NCBI RefSeq assembly: GCF_947488515.1
Contig: NZ_CANKZF010000002.1
Coordinates: 124,001 to 188,000, forward strand
From: an uncultured Nocardioides sp.
GTDB taxonomy: Bacteria > Actinomycetota > Actinomycetes > Propionibacteriales > Nocardioidaceae
Length of the DNA: 64,000 nt
Reading direction: 5' to 3'
Shown here: piece after piece, positions 19,889 through 27,247 of the stretch
Layout: each line of letters starts with the position of its first letter
Position numbering within the stretch: position 1 is the stretch's first letter
Notes under the pieces: model-generated
Databases searched by the model: none
The model's input: only the letters and a program-made list of their open reading frames with translations
Told to the model about the DNA's origin: nothing
Made by a program: the position numbers and the translations under genes

Positions 19889-19923
19889 GAGGAGCCCCGG
19901 CCGCCCTGCGGTCGGGGCTCCTC
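19889..19923 (+). terminator. Terminator after cspA
   Basis: A 14-bp stem with one G-U pair (19889-19902 with 19910-19923) and a 7-base loop begins 9 bases after the stop codon. No U tract follows. Confidence 0.75.
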
Positions 19924-19991
19924 GCGCGTCCGGCCCCGATCGTCCCTGGGGGTGGACTACGTCGGCCCCGATGTGGGGCAGGCTCTGCAGC

Positions 19992-20678
19992 GTGAGCTCG
20001 TCGACGGAGCGGCGCGAAGCCGCGCGCACCCTGTCCCTCGTCTGGGTCGTCCTGGTCCTCGGCGTCCTGGCCACCGGCTGGCTGCTGACCGGACCGCTGG
20101 CCTCGGTGGTCGACCCCTGGGACGACAGCGTCGTGCGCTGGCTCGAGGACCACCGCACGCCCGGCCTCGACACGGCAGCCGCTGCCGGCAGCGCGATCGC
20201 GGACACGATCGTCGGGGTGGGACTGGCAGTGACGGTCGGTGTCGCCGGCTCCTGGTGGCAGCGCTCGTGGCGACCGCTCGTCTACTTCACGGTGCTCGTC
20301 GGGGGCTACCTCGCCCTCTACGTCGTCGTCACCCACCTGGTCCCGCGCGACCGCCCGCCGGTGGAGATCCTCGACCCCGGGCTGGTGCCCGACCACAGCT
20401 TCCCGTCCGGCCACATGGCCACCTCGATCGTCGTCTACGGCGGGATCGTGCTGTGGGTGTCCGCGGTCGCACCGCGCTGGCGTCACTGGGTCTGGCCGCT
20501 GCTCCTCGCCCCGCTGGTCGTCGCCCCGTCGCGGCTCTACCAGGGCGCGCACCACCCGACCGACGTGATCACCAGCCTGGTCTTCGCGACCGTCTGGCTC
20601 CTGGTGGTGGCGCGCGTGCTCCTCCCGGGGGAGGCGCGCGAGGAGCGTCAGGACCGCGCTGTCATGGTGGAGACATGA
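19992..20678 (+). CDS. PAP2-family membrane phosphatase
   Basis: 228 residues (235 if an ATG at 19971 is used). Five or six hydrophobic segments and the three PAP2 motifs are present: VPRDRPP, FPSGHMAT and SRLYQGAHHPTDV. Likely dephosphorylates a lipid phosphate such as undecaprenyl diphosphate or phosphatidic acid at the outer face of the membrane. The GTG at 19992 is preferred because a CAGGCT hexamer lies 7 bases upstream, as at other putatively leaderless genes here. The stop overlaps the next start (ATGA). Confidence 0.85.
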   Translation: MSSSTERREAARTLSLVWVVLVLGVLATGWLLTGPLASVVDPWDDSVVRWLEDHRTPGLDTAAAAGSAIADTIVGVGLAVTVGVAGSWWQRSWRPLVYFTVLVGGYLALYVVVTHLVPRDRPPVEILDPGLVPDHSFPSGHMATSIVVYGGIVLWVSAVAPRWRHWVWPLLLAPLVVAPSRLYQGAHHPTDVITSLVFATVWLLVVARVLLPGEAREERQDRAVMVET

Positions 20679-21577
20679 CCTCTCCGATCGTCGTCGTGAC
20701 CGGTGCCAACGGACTCGTGGGCAGCCACGTCGTGTCCGCGTTGGGTGAGCGCGGCGCGACCGTCCGCGCCGTCGTACGCCGGGTGGGCACCGCGCCGCAG
20801 CACCCCGCCGTCGAGGAGCACGTCGGCGACTTCGCCGACCCGGTCTTCGCTGCGACCGTGGTGGCCGGCGCCGACGCCCTCGTCACCACCGTCCACCCGC
20901 TCGGCAGCGGACGCGACGACCAGCGCCGGGTCGGGTTCGACGGCACCCTGGCCATCGCCGAGGCTGCCGTCGACGCCGGCGTGCCCCTGCTCGTGCACGT
21001 CTCGACCGCCGGCGTCTACGACCGCAGCCCGGAGGTGGGCGACGTCGACGAGTCCGCGGCCCTCGTGCCCGACGACTCGTCGGCCTACGGCGTGGTGAAG
21101 CGCGACGTCGACGCCGCGCTGGCGCGGATGGAGGGCACGACACGGGTGCTGCTGCGACCGCCGGCCATCCTCGGCCCGGGCGCCACCTCGGTGTGGAACA
21201 CCGTCCGACCGGCGCAGATGAGGGACGACGAGGGCGAGCGGCACGCCAACCCCGACCAGACCTTCGCGTGGGTCCACGTCGACGACCTGGCGAGCATCGC
21301 CGCCGACCTCGCCACCGGTGCCATCGCGACGGCCGCCGACCCGGAAGCGGGTCCGGTCGCGGGAGGCTGCACGCCGGTCAACGTCGCCAGCGGTCCGGCC
21401 ACGCAGCGCGACTACGTCGGCGCCGTCACCGAGGCGCTCGGTGTCGAGCCCACCTGGGACGAGGGGCCGGCGTGGAGCGGGCAGATCCTCGCCGGGCGTG
21501 CACAGCGCTGGGGCTGGACGCCGCGCGTCGACCTCGCCACGGCGCTCGAGGAGCTGAGGGCCGGACTGCGGGGCTGA
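20675..21577 (+). CDS. NAD-dependent epimerase/dehydratase (extended SDR)
   Basis: 300 residues. N-terminal VTGANGLVGSHVVSAL is the Rossmann motif. The catalytic region reads STAGVYDRS and SSAYGVVKRDVD, giving the Tyr and Lys of the active site. Substrate unknown: nucleotide sugar, steroid or another ketone/alcohol. Translationally coupled to the PAP2 gene, which could mean a lipid-linked substrate, but that is inference. Confidence 0.85.
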   Translation: MTSPIVVVTGANGLVGSHVVSALGERGATVRAVVRRVGTAPQHPAVEEHVGDFADPVFAATVVAGADALVTTVHPLGSGRDDQRRVGFDGTLAIAEAAVDAGVPLLVHVSTAGVYDRSPEVGDVDESAALVPDDSSAYGVVKRDVDAALARMEGTTRVLLRPPAILGPGATSVWNTVRPAQMRDDEGERHANPDQTFAWVHVDDLASIAADLATGAIATAADPEAGPVAGGCTPVNVASGPATQRDYVGAVTEALGVEPTWDEGPAWSGQILAGRAQRWGWTPRVDLATALEELRAGLRG

Positions 21578-21578
21578 G

Positions 21579-21977
21579 CTACACCGCGATCGCCACGAGG
21601 GCCACCGCAGGCAGTACGGACGACGCCACCGTGCCACGCACGCTGCCGCCACGGGGACGCCAGTAGCCGAGCAGGTCGGCGACGCCCATCGCGAGCGACG
21701 AGAGCAGCATGTAGGACAGCGCGGTGACGACCACGGCGGTGCCGACCGTCTCGTCGCCGCGGTTGACGATCCACAGGCCGGCGAGGCCGCCGATGCCCGC
21801 CAGGGCGTTGCGCACGCCGACGCAGAACGACCACAGGTGGACGTTGGCGATGCCGTGCGGCTCGATGCCCAGGAAGCGCTGCACCCACGGCCGGTCCACC
21901 AGGAACGCCTCGAGGGGGAAGACCACGATGAGGACGACCGCCGCGACGACGGTGCAGAGCTGGGCGAGGGCGTCCAC
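21579..21977 (-). CDS. DUF1304 family small membrane protein
   Basis: 132 residues with four hydrophobic segments. The sequence around FPLEAFLVDRPWVQRFLGI and the GVRNALAG motif match the DUF1304 family. Function unknown. A GTG start at 21977 sits one base after the stop of the upstream methyltransferase, so the two are probably co-transcribed and under the same MarR regulator. Confidence 0.75.
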   Translation of the reverse strand: MDALAQLCTVVAAVVLIVVFPLEAFLVDRPWVQRFLGIEPHGIANVHLWSFCVGVRNALAGIGGLAGLWIVNRGDETVGTAVVVTALSYMLLSSLAMGVADLLGYWRPRGGSVRGTVASSVLPAVALVAIAV

Positions 21978-21978
21978 G

Positions 21979-23061
21979 TCAGGCCGCCGGTCGCGCCTCG
22001 ACGAGCGAGATCGGCGAGATGGTCGGCACCACCCGCGTCATCTCGAAACCGGAGCGGCCGAGCAGGTCGGCGTACTCCCGTTCCGTGCGCTCGCGACCAC
22101 CGGCGAGGAGCAGCATGTCGAGGTCGAGGGTCTTGGCGAAGTCGGGTCCGCCGCCCGGTCGGACCACGCTCTCCAGGAGCAGCAGCGTCGCGCCGTCGGG
22201 CATGTCGCGACGGAGGGTGGCCAGGAGTGCGAGCGCCCGGTCGTCGGCGAAGTCGTGGACCACGCGGCGCAACACGTAGAGGTCGCCGTCATCGGGAACG
22301 CGGTCGAAGAACGACCCGCCCTCCAGGCGGCAGCGCGACAGCACCCCGGCCTCGCTCAGCCGCTCCCGCGCGTCCGGCAGGAGTGACTCCTGCTCGAGCA
22401 GGACGCCTTCGGCCCCGGGGGCCGCTCCGAGCATCGACGCGAGGAGCTCGCCGTGGCCGCCGCCGATGTCGACGATCCGCCGGAACCGGGCGAAGTCGTA
22501 CACCGCCGCGACGGTCGGCCAGTCGAGCGCGGTGAGCCGCGACATCGCCTCGTTGAAGGTGGCGGCGTAGTCGGGGTCGCGCTCCAGCAGCCCCCACATC
22601 GAGACGCCGTGCACGGCTTCTGCCTGGGCCTCCCCCGTAGTGACGGACTCCGGCAGCCGGCTCCACACCGACTGGTAGCGAGGGTCGCCGATCATCAGCA
22701 CCACCGCCCGCATCGAGTCGGGGGCGTCGGACAGGAGCGGGCGTCCGAGGGCGGCCAGCGCGAACCGGTCTCCGTCCCGGCGCAGCAGGCCGTAGCAGGT
22801 GGCGGCCCGCAGCAGGCGGAAGGTCGCCTCAGGGTGCGTGCCGAGCTCGTCGGCCACCTCCGCGGCGGTGCGCGGACCGCCGTCCAGCGCGTCGGCCACG
22901 CCGAGCTTCGCCACGGCGTACACCGTGTTGGCCTCGATCAGCCCCGACACCAGCTCGAGCACGCCGACCGGTGGCGGCACCATCCGCTGTGCGAGCCCCA
23001 GGACCGCCGTACGGACGGACGAGGCCGCGCGGGCGACCCGGACGGGAGGAAGTCTGGTCAT
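21979..23061 (-). CDS. SAM-dependent O-methyltransferase (AdoMet_MTases family 2 type)
   Basis: 360 residues. An N-terminal winged-helix dimerisation domain (VAKLGVADALDGGPRTAAEVADEL) precedes a class I methyltransferase domain with motif I VDIGGGHGELLASML and VLRRVVHDFADDRAL, where His-Asp fits the catalytic helix of plant-type O-methyltransferases. Related to hydroxyneurosporene and antibiotic O-methyltransferases. The substrate is probably a small hydroxylated aromatic or polyketide. It is divergent from a MarR gene with a shared palindromic operator. Confidence 0.85.
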   Translation of the reverse strand: MTRLPPVRVARAASSVRTAVLGLAQRMVPPPVGVLELVSGLIEANTVYAVAKLGVADALDGGPRTAAEVADELGTHPEATFRLLRAATCYGLLRRDGDRFALAALGRPLLSDAPDSMRAVVLMIGDPRYQSVWSRLPESVTTGEAQAEAVHGVSMWGLLERDPDYAATFNEAMSRLTALDWPTVAAVYDFARFRRIVDIGGGHGELLASMLGAAPGAEGVLLEQESLLPDARERLSEAGVLSRCRLEGGSFFDRVPDDGDLYVLRRVVHDFADDRALALLATLRRDMPDGATLLLLESVVRPGGGPDFAKTLDLDMLLLAGGRERTEREYADLLGRSGFEMTRVVPTISPISLVEARPAA

Positions 23062-23090
23062 GTCGCGCCCCTCTATGATCGTCAGGGATG

Positions 23091-23107
23091 CTGACCATAA
23101 TGGTCAG
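23091..23107. promoter_or_regulatory. Perfect 17-bp palindrome, probable MarR operator
   Basis: CTGACCATAATGGTCAG: 8-base arms around one central base, in the 72-base gap between the divergent methyltransferase and marR genes. A third half-site-like GGCTGAC follows at 23111. The A/T-rich centre is unusual for this genome. Its position suits repression of both genes. Confidence 0.75.
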
Positions 23108-23133
23108 AGAGGCTGACTACGTCAAGGGGAACG

Positions 23134-23553
23134 ATGGACCTCGCCACACTGATGTTCGTCTCGTACCGCGCGATGGACGAGCGGGTACGGGACGCGATGC
23201 GCGACGCCGGCTACGACGTCACGGTCGCGCAGGCACGCATCGCCCAGCGCATCGCCGACGACGGCACCCGCCTGACCGAGCTGGCCGAACGGGCCCAGGT
23301 CACCAAGCAGACCGCCAGCCTCCTCGTCGCCGCGCTCGAGCGCGAGGGCCTCGTGGAGCGGGTGCCCGATCCCCGGGACGGTCGGGCGCGGCTCATCCGG
23401 CTGTCCGCCCGAGGACGCCAGGCGGCCCAGCGTGCGATGGAGGTGGTCATCGGCGTCGAGCGGGAGTGGGCCGAGCACCTCGGACCGGAGCTCACCGACC
23501 GCCTGCGGGAGGGCCTGGTCCGGCTGCGCGAGGTCACCGACCCCTACGCCTGA
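23134..23553 (+). CDS. MarR-family transcriptional regulator
   Basis: 139 residues with a winged helix: LTELAERAQVTKQTASLLVAAL is the recognition helix region, followed by the wing VPDPRDGRARLIRLSARGR. Probably represses itself and the divergent methyltransferase/DUF1304 operon until a phenolic or lipophilic ligand binds. The ATG lies 26 bases from the palindrome. Confidence 0.9.
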   Translation: MDLATLMFVSYRAMDERVRDAMRDAGYDVTVAQARIAQRIADDGTRLTELAERAQVTKQTASLLVAALEREGLVERVPDPRDGRARLIRLSARGRQAAQRAMEVVIGVEREWAEHLGPELTDRLREGLVRLREVTDPYA

Positions 23554-23580
23554 GGGGCACGTGGCCGGGCCCAGGCGTAG
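23544..23580 (+). terminator. Terminator-like hairpin at the end of marR
   Basis: CTACGCCTG (23544-23552) pairs with CAGGCGTAG (23572-23580). The left arm overlaps the stop codon. The loop is long (19 bases) and can fold internally, so strength is uncertain. Confidence 0.4.
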
Positions 23581-23634
23581 CCCCCCGACGACCTGCTCGT
23601 TGGTGCCTGTGACCCCCGTCGCAGGAGAGATGCC

Positions 23635-25209
23635 ATGCCCACGCCGCTGCACCGACCCACCGCCCGACTCCTCCCCCGAGTCCTGGCCGTCGCCGTCGCC
23701 GGCCTGCTCATGGCCGCGACCGCGCCGCTCGTCGGCGCTCCGGCCGCAGCGGCAGACGCGGTCACCACGACCGACGGCTGCCTGCAGAGCGTCCCGGACC
23801 CGGGCACCACGGCACCGGTCGACATCTGCTTCACGCTCTTCCGACCGGCGGGCGCCACTCAGGACCGTCCCGTGCCGATGGTGCTGCACAGCCACGGTTG
23901 GGGCGGCAGTCGTACGACGGATCCGGGAGCGTTCGCCTACCTGACGGACGCCGGGTTCGGGGTGCTGAGCTTCGACCAGCGCGGCTTCGGCGAGAGCGGC
24001 GGCAAGGCGCACATCGAGAACCCCGACGTGGAGGGCAAGGACGTCCAGGCGGTCGTCGACCTCGTCGCCGCCCAGCCGTGGGTGCAGAAGCAGCGGCCGG
24101 GCGACCCGGTGCTCGGCGCGATCGGCGGATCCTACGGCGGTGGCTACCAGTTCGTCGGGGCGCTCAGCGAGGTCCGCGACCGCGGGACGACCCGCTTCGA
24201 CGCGCTGGTCCCCGAGATCACCTGGTTCAGCCTGACCGAGAGCCTGTTCCCGCAGGGCGTGCCGCGCACGGAGTGGGCGGCGGCGCTGACCGCGGCCGCG
24301 CTGCCGACCGACGCCCTCCCGCCGAAGGTGGTGCAGGGCTTCGTCGAGGCGACCGCGACCGGCAACGTGCCGACGTACCTCCACGACTTCCTCGACCGCA
24401 ACGGCCCCGAGTGGCACCTGCGGCAGGGCCGGCGGCTCGACGTGCCGGTGCTCTTCGGCCAGGGCGCGACCGACAACCTCTTCCCCCTCGACCAGGGGTT
24501 GGAGAACTTCGGCCGGGTGCTGACCGACAGGGCGCGCTCGCGGAGCATCTTCGTGGGCTACAACGGCGGGCACACCCTGCCGGCCGTGCTTCCGGCCGGG
24601 ACCAACCTCGACATCCCGCTGGCGACCGCCGACGCGTGCTCCACGACGCTGGGCAGCCCGGACTTCGCCGACCTCGGCCTGCGGTTCCTCCAGCAGAACC
24701 TCCAGGGCAGGCGGAGCGGTCTGACCGGCTTCGGCCGCTACCACCTGACCACCGCCGCCGGCGACCGCTGCGTCAGCGTCCCCGCGGTCGCGCCCACCAC
24801 CTCCGTCGAGCTCGGTGAGGTCGTCACCACGGTCGGCGCCGGTGCCCCGCTCGCCTACCCGATCGCGCAGGGCCCGCTCACGATCGCCGGGTCGCCCACC
24901 CTCGACGCCCGACTCACCGCCCTCGGGGTCGACAACCGCGCCTTCCTCGGGCTGTCGGTCGGGACCAGCCCGCTCGACGCGCGGGTCGTGCAGAACAACA
25001 TGCTGCCGATCCGCGAGAACGGCATCGCGATCGACAAGCCGCGGCGTGGTGTCGAGCTCCCGTCGGTCGCCGTCGACGTGCCCGCCGGACAGACCCTCTT
25101 CCTGACCGTCGCGCCCGTCTCCGACATGTCGGTCGGCTTCGGCAGCCGGGTGGTCGGCGCGATGCGGATGAAGGACGTGGTCGTCCACCTGCCGGTGACG
25201 AGCCGCTGA
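23635..25209 (+). CDS. Secreted alpha/beta hydrolase (CocE/NonD or X-Pro peptidase-like)
   Basis: 524 residues with a Sec-type signal peptide (positively charged start, hydrophobic core, AxA site near residue 40). The hydrolase domain shows HSHGWGGSR as oxyanion-hole region, nucleophile GGSYGGGY around residue 165, GATDNLFPLDQ with the acid, and YNGGHTLP with the catalytic His. The C-terminal 170 residues look like the jelly-roll beta domain of CocE/PepX (S15) enzymes. Likely an extracellular esterase or peptidase; substrate unknown. Confidence 0.85.
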   Translation: MPTPLHRPTARLLPRVLAVAVAGLLMAATAPLVGAPAAAADAVTTTDGCLQSVPDPGTTAPVDICFTLFRPAGATQDRPVPMVLHSHGWGGSRTTDPGAFAYLTDAGFGVLSFDQRGFGESGGKAHIENPDVEGKDVQAVVDLVAAQPWVQKQRPGDPVLGAIGGSYGGGYQFVGALSEVRDRGTTRFDALVPEITWFSLTESLFPQGVPRTEWAAALTAAALPTDALPPKVVQGFVEATATGNVPTYLHDFLDRNGPEWHLRQGRRLDVPVLFGQGATDNLFPLDQGLENFGRVLTDRARSRSIFVGYNGGHTLPAVLPAGTNLDIPLATADACSTTLGSPDFADLGLRFLQQNLQGRRSGLTGFGRYHLTTAAGDRCVSVPAVAPTTSVELGEVVTTVGAGAPLAYPIAQGPLTIAGSPTLDARLTALGVDNRAFLGLSVGTSPLDARVVQNNMLPIRENGIAIDKPRRGVELPSVAVDVPAGQTLFLTVAPVSDMSVGFGSRVVGAMRMKDVVVHLPVTSR

Positions 25210-25216
25210 GCGGTCC

Positions 25217-26680
25217 TCAGAAGTCCGTGGTCCCGCGCAGCCGACGCGGCCGGCCGTCGGGGTCGTAGGCGTAGCGGTAGGCGGGCCGGGCCCACAACGT
25301 CGTACGACGTGACAGCCGGGGCGGCTCGTGCACCTCGATGCGGCTGCCGGGCGCGCCGACGCGCGAGGTCCACAGGTCGACCGGGTCGTCGAGGTCGGCG
25401 AGCCGCGGGTCGTCGTCGGGCAGGCCGAGGTGCTCGGCCCACAACGTGGTGCGCAGCTCGCGCGGCAGCTCGCCGTCCGGGTCGACCACCGCGCAGGTGA
25501 GCTCGGAGTCGTGGGTCCACGAGCGGAGGTTGAGGTTGTCCGAGCCGATCGTCATCCACTCGTCGTCGACGATGCAGACCTTGGCGTGCACGTAGATCGG
25601 GGTGCCTTCGGCGTTGTGGAGGTCGAACATCGTGAAGCGGTCGCCGCCGGCCTCCTTGAGCCGCTCCCACGCGACGCGCTGGCCGTGCTGGATCGGTGGG
25701 CCCCCGACCCGGCCGTCGTTCTCCGGGTGCCGCGGCACGACGGCGACGACCTGCAGATCGGGCTCGCGCCGGAGCGCGTCGGCCAGCGTGGTGGCCACGA
25801 TGTCGGACCAGAAGTACTGGTCCTCGATGTAGACGAGGCGGCGCGCGCGGCTGAAGGCGCGCGAGTAGCCGCGGGCGATGGAGCGCTCCCCGTCCGGCGC
25901 GAAGGGGTAGTGGGGCCGCTTGTAGGGATAGGTCCGCAGGATCTGGACCTGGTGCCGGCCGGCGTCCGGGGGAGGGTCCCAGCGCTCGGGCAGCTGCTCG
26001 GGGTGCCGCGGCATCTTCGCGATCCTGTGCGCGACGGCGCGGTAGGGGTTGCGGTGGTCGAGCGGTGTTGGGTCGTCCCACCGCTCCGTGAAGGTGTCGA
26101 GCACGTGCGCGACGGCCGGGCCGCGGATCTCGGCCATCGCGTCGTGCCACGGCGGGGCGTCGCCGTAGCGGTCGTCCAGGGGTGCCGCCTGCGGGTCGCC
26201 CGCGTGGGAGGCGTCGTCGCGCCGGCTGTAGCAGAGGTCGATCCCGCCGACGAAGGCCACGTCCTCATCGGGCCTGCCCCGGTGGCGCACCACCAGCAGC
26301 TTCTGGTGGTGCGACCCGCCGTAGCGGACCCGCTCGTCGAGCAGCGCCTCTCCGCCGCACTCGTTGATGATCCGGCCGAGGTGGCCGTTCTCCTCCCCGT
26401 TGAGCTGGCCGGGGTGCGAGCGCCACATCAGCGCGCGGACCTCGACGCCGCGGGCGGCGGCCCCGCGCAGCAGCTCGGCGACGGTGGGACCGTCCTCCGT
26501 CAACCGCTCGTCGGCGTCGCCGCGCCAGTCGGTGAAGAAGATCCGGTCGCCGGACCCGGTCGCGCCGACCAGCTCGACCAGGCGCGCGAAGTAGGTGGCG
26601 CCGTGCACTCGCGGCACCACGAGGTTGCCCGTCGTCCACGGGCGCTCGCTCCCCGGGAGGAACCAGTCGCTCACCCCCAC
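25217..26680 (-). CDS. Phospholipase D-like protein (two HKD motifs)
   Basis: 487 residues, no signal peptide. Two PLD motifs are present: HHQKLLVVRHRG near residue 123 (the Asp position follows as DEDVAF) and HAKVCIVDDEWMTIGSDN near residue 366. FFTDWRGDADERL at the N-terminus is typical of bacterial cytosolic PLD-like proteins related to cardiolipin synthase. The first motif is less canonical than the second. It converges with the secreted hydrolase and is divergent from the EVE-like gene. Confidence 0.85.
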   Translation of the reverse strand: MGVSDWFLPGSERPWTTGNLVVPRVHGATYFARLVELVGATGSGDRIFFTDWRGDADERLTEDGPTVAELLRGAAARGVEVRALMWRSHPGQLNGEENGHLGRIINECGGEALLDERVRYGGSHHQKLLVVRHRGRPDEDVAFVGGIDLCYSRRDDASHAGDPQAAPLDDRYGDAPPWHDAMAEIRGPAVAHVLDTFTERWDDPTPLDHRNPYRAVAHRIAKMPRHPEQLPERWDPPPDAGRHQVQILRTYPYKRPHYPFAPDGERSIARGYSRAFSRARRLVYIEDQYFWSDIVATTLADALRREPDLQVVAVVPRHPENDGRVGGPPIQHGQRVAWERLKEAGGDRFTMFDLHNAEGTPIYVHAKVCIVDDEWMTIGSDNLNLRSWTHDSELTCAVVDPDGELPRELRTTLWAEHLGLPDDDPRLADLDDPVDLWTSRVGAPGSRIEVHEPPRLSRRTTLWARPAYRYAYDPDGRPRRLRGTTDF

Positions 26681-26736
26681 AGGTTCCCAGCACCCCGCGT
26701 TCCCGTCACGGGCGGTCTCCGTGCGACGCTCGGGGC

Positions 26737-27171
26737 GTGCCCGACCGTGCCCTCTCGACAGACACGCTCGGCGCCTGGCTGGTCAAGGCCACCGGCGCGA
26801 CGCCCTCGACCCGGGAGCACGTGCGCGCCGGCTTCGCGGGCGTCGAGACCTGGTGCGTGCGGCCGACCTACCGCACCGACCTCGTCGCCGCTGGGCAGCC
26901 GGTGCTGCTCTGGGTCAGCGGCTCCGAGCCCGGCATCCCCGCCGGCATCCACGCCCACGGCCGGACCACCGGCGCGGCCCGCGACGGCGTGATGCCGGTG
27001 GTCCTGGTCCCGCTCGACCAGCCGCTCCTGCGCTCGGAGCTCGTCGGCCACCCGGACCTCGCCGCGCTGGAGGTGCTACGGATGCCGGCCGGCAGCAATC
27101 CGTCGTACGTCACCCCCGGGCAGCTCGGGGTGCTGGTCGGCATGTGCGAGGAGCTCGCCCGGCCCGTGTGA
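26737..27171 (+). CDS. Hypothetical protein, possibly EVE/PUA-like
   Basis: 144 residues. The segment VLLWVSGSEPGIPAGIHAHGRTTG resembles the core of EVE (PUA-like) domains, which bind modified bases. The match is from memory and covers only this segment. Starts at a GTG 6 bases after a GACGCT hexamer, so it may be leaderless. The stop is 76 bases before nirB, and co-transcription with nirB is not implied because nirB has its own promoter signals. Confidence 0.55.
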   Translation: MPDRALSTDTLGAWLVKATGATPSTREHVRAGFAGVETWCVRPTYRTDLVAAGQPVLLWVSGSEPGIPAGIHAHGRTTGAARDGVMPVVLVPLDQPLLRSELVGHPDLAALEVLRMPAGSNPSYVTPGQLGVLVGMCEELARPV

Positions 27172-27186
27172 GGTCGTGCCACCCAG

Positions 27187-27240
27187 TTTTCACAGCCGAA
27201 ACATTCGCGGACGCCGCCCACAACATCGGCTTCCTAGCGT
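27187..27240 (+). promoter_or_regulatory. nirB promoter with possible GlnR half-site
   Basis: A -10-like TAGCGT (27235-27240) lies 7 bases before the nirB ATG, implying a leaderless mRNA. Upstream, TTTTC-N6-GAAAC (27187-27202) partly matches the GlnR half-box GTnAC-N6-GAAAC: the GAAAC arm is exact, the other arm weak. GlnR together with NnaR controls nirB in Streptomyces and mycobacteria. Confidence 0.4.
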
Positions 27241-27247
27241 CCTCGGC

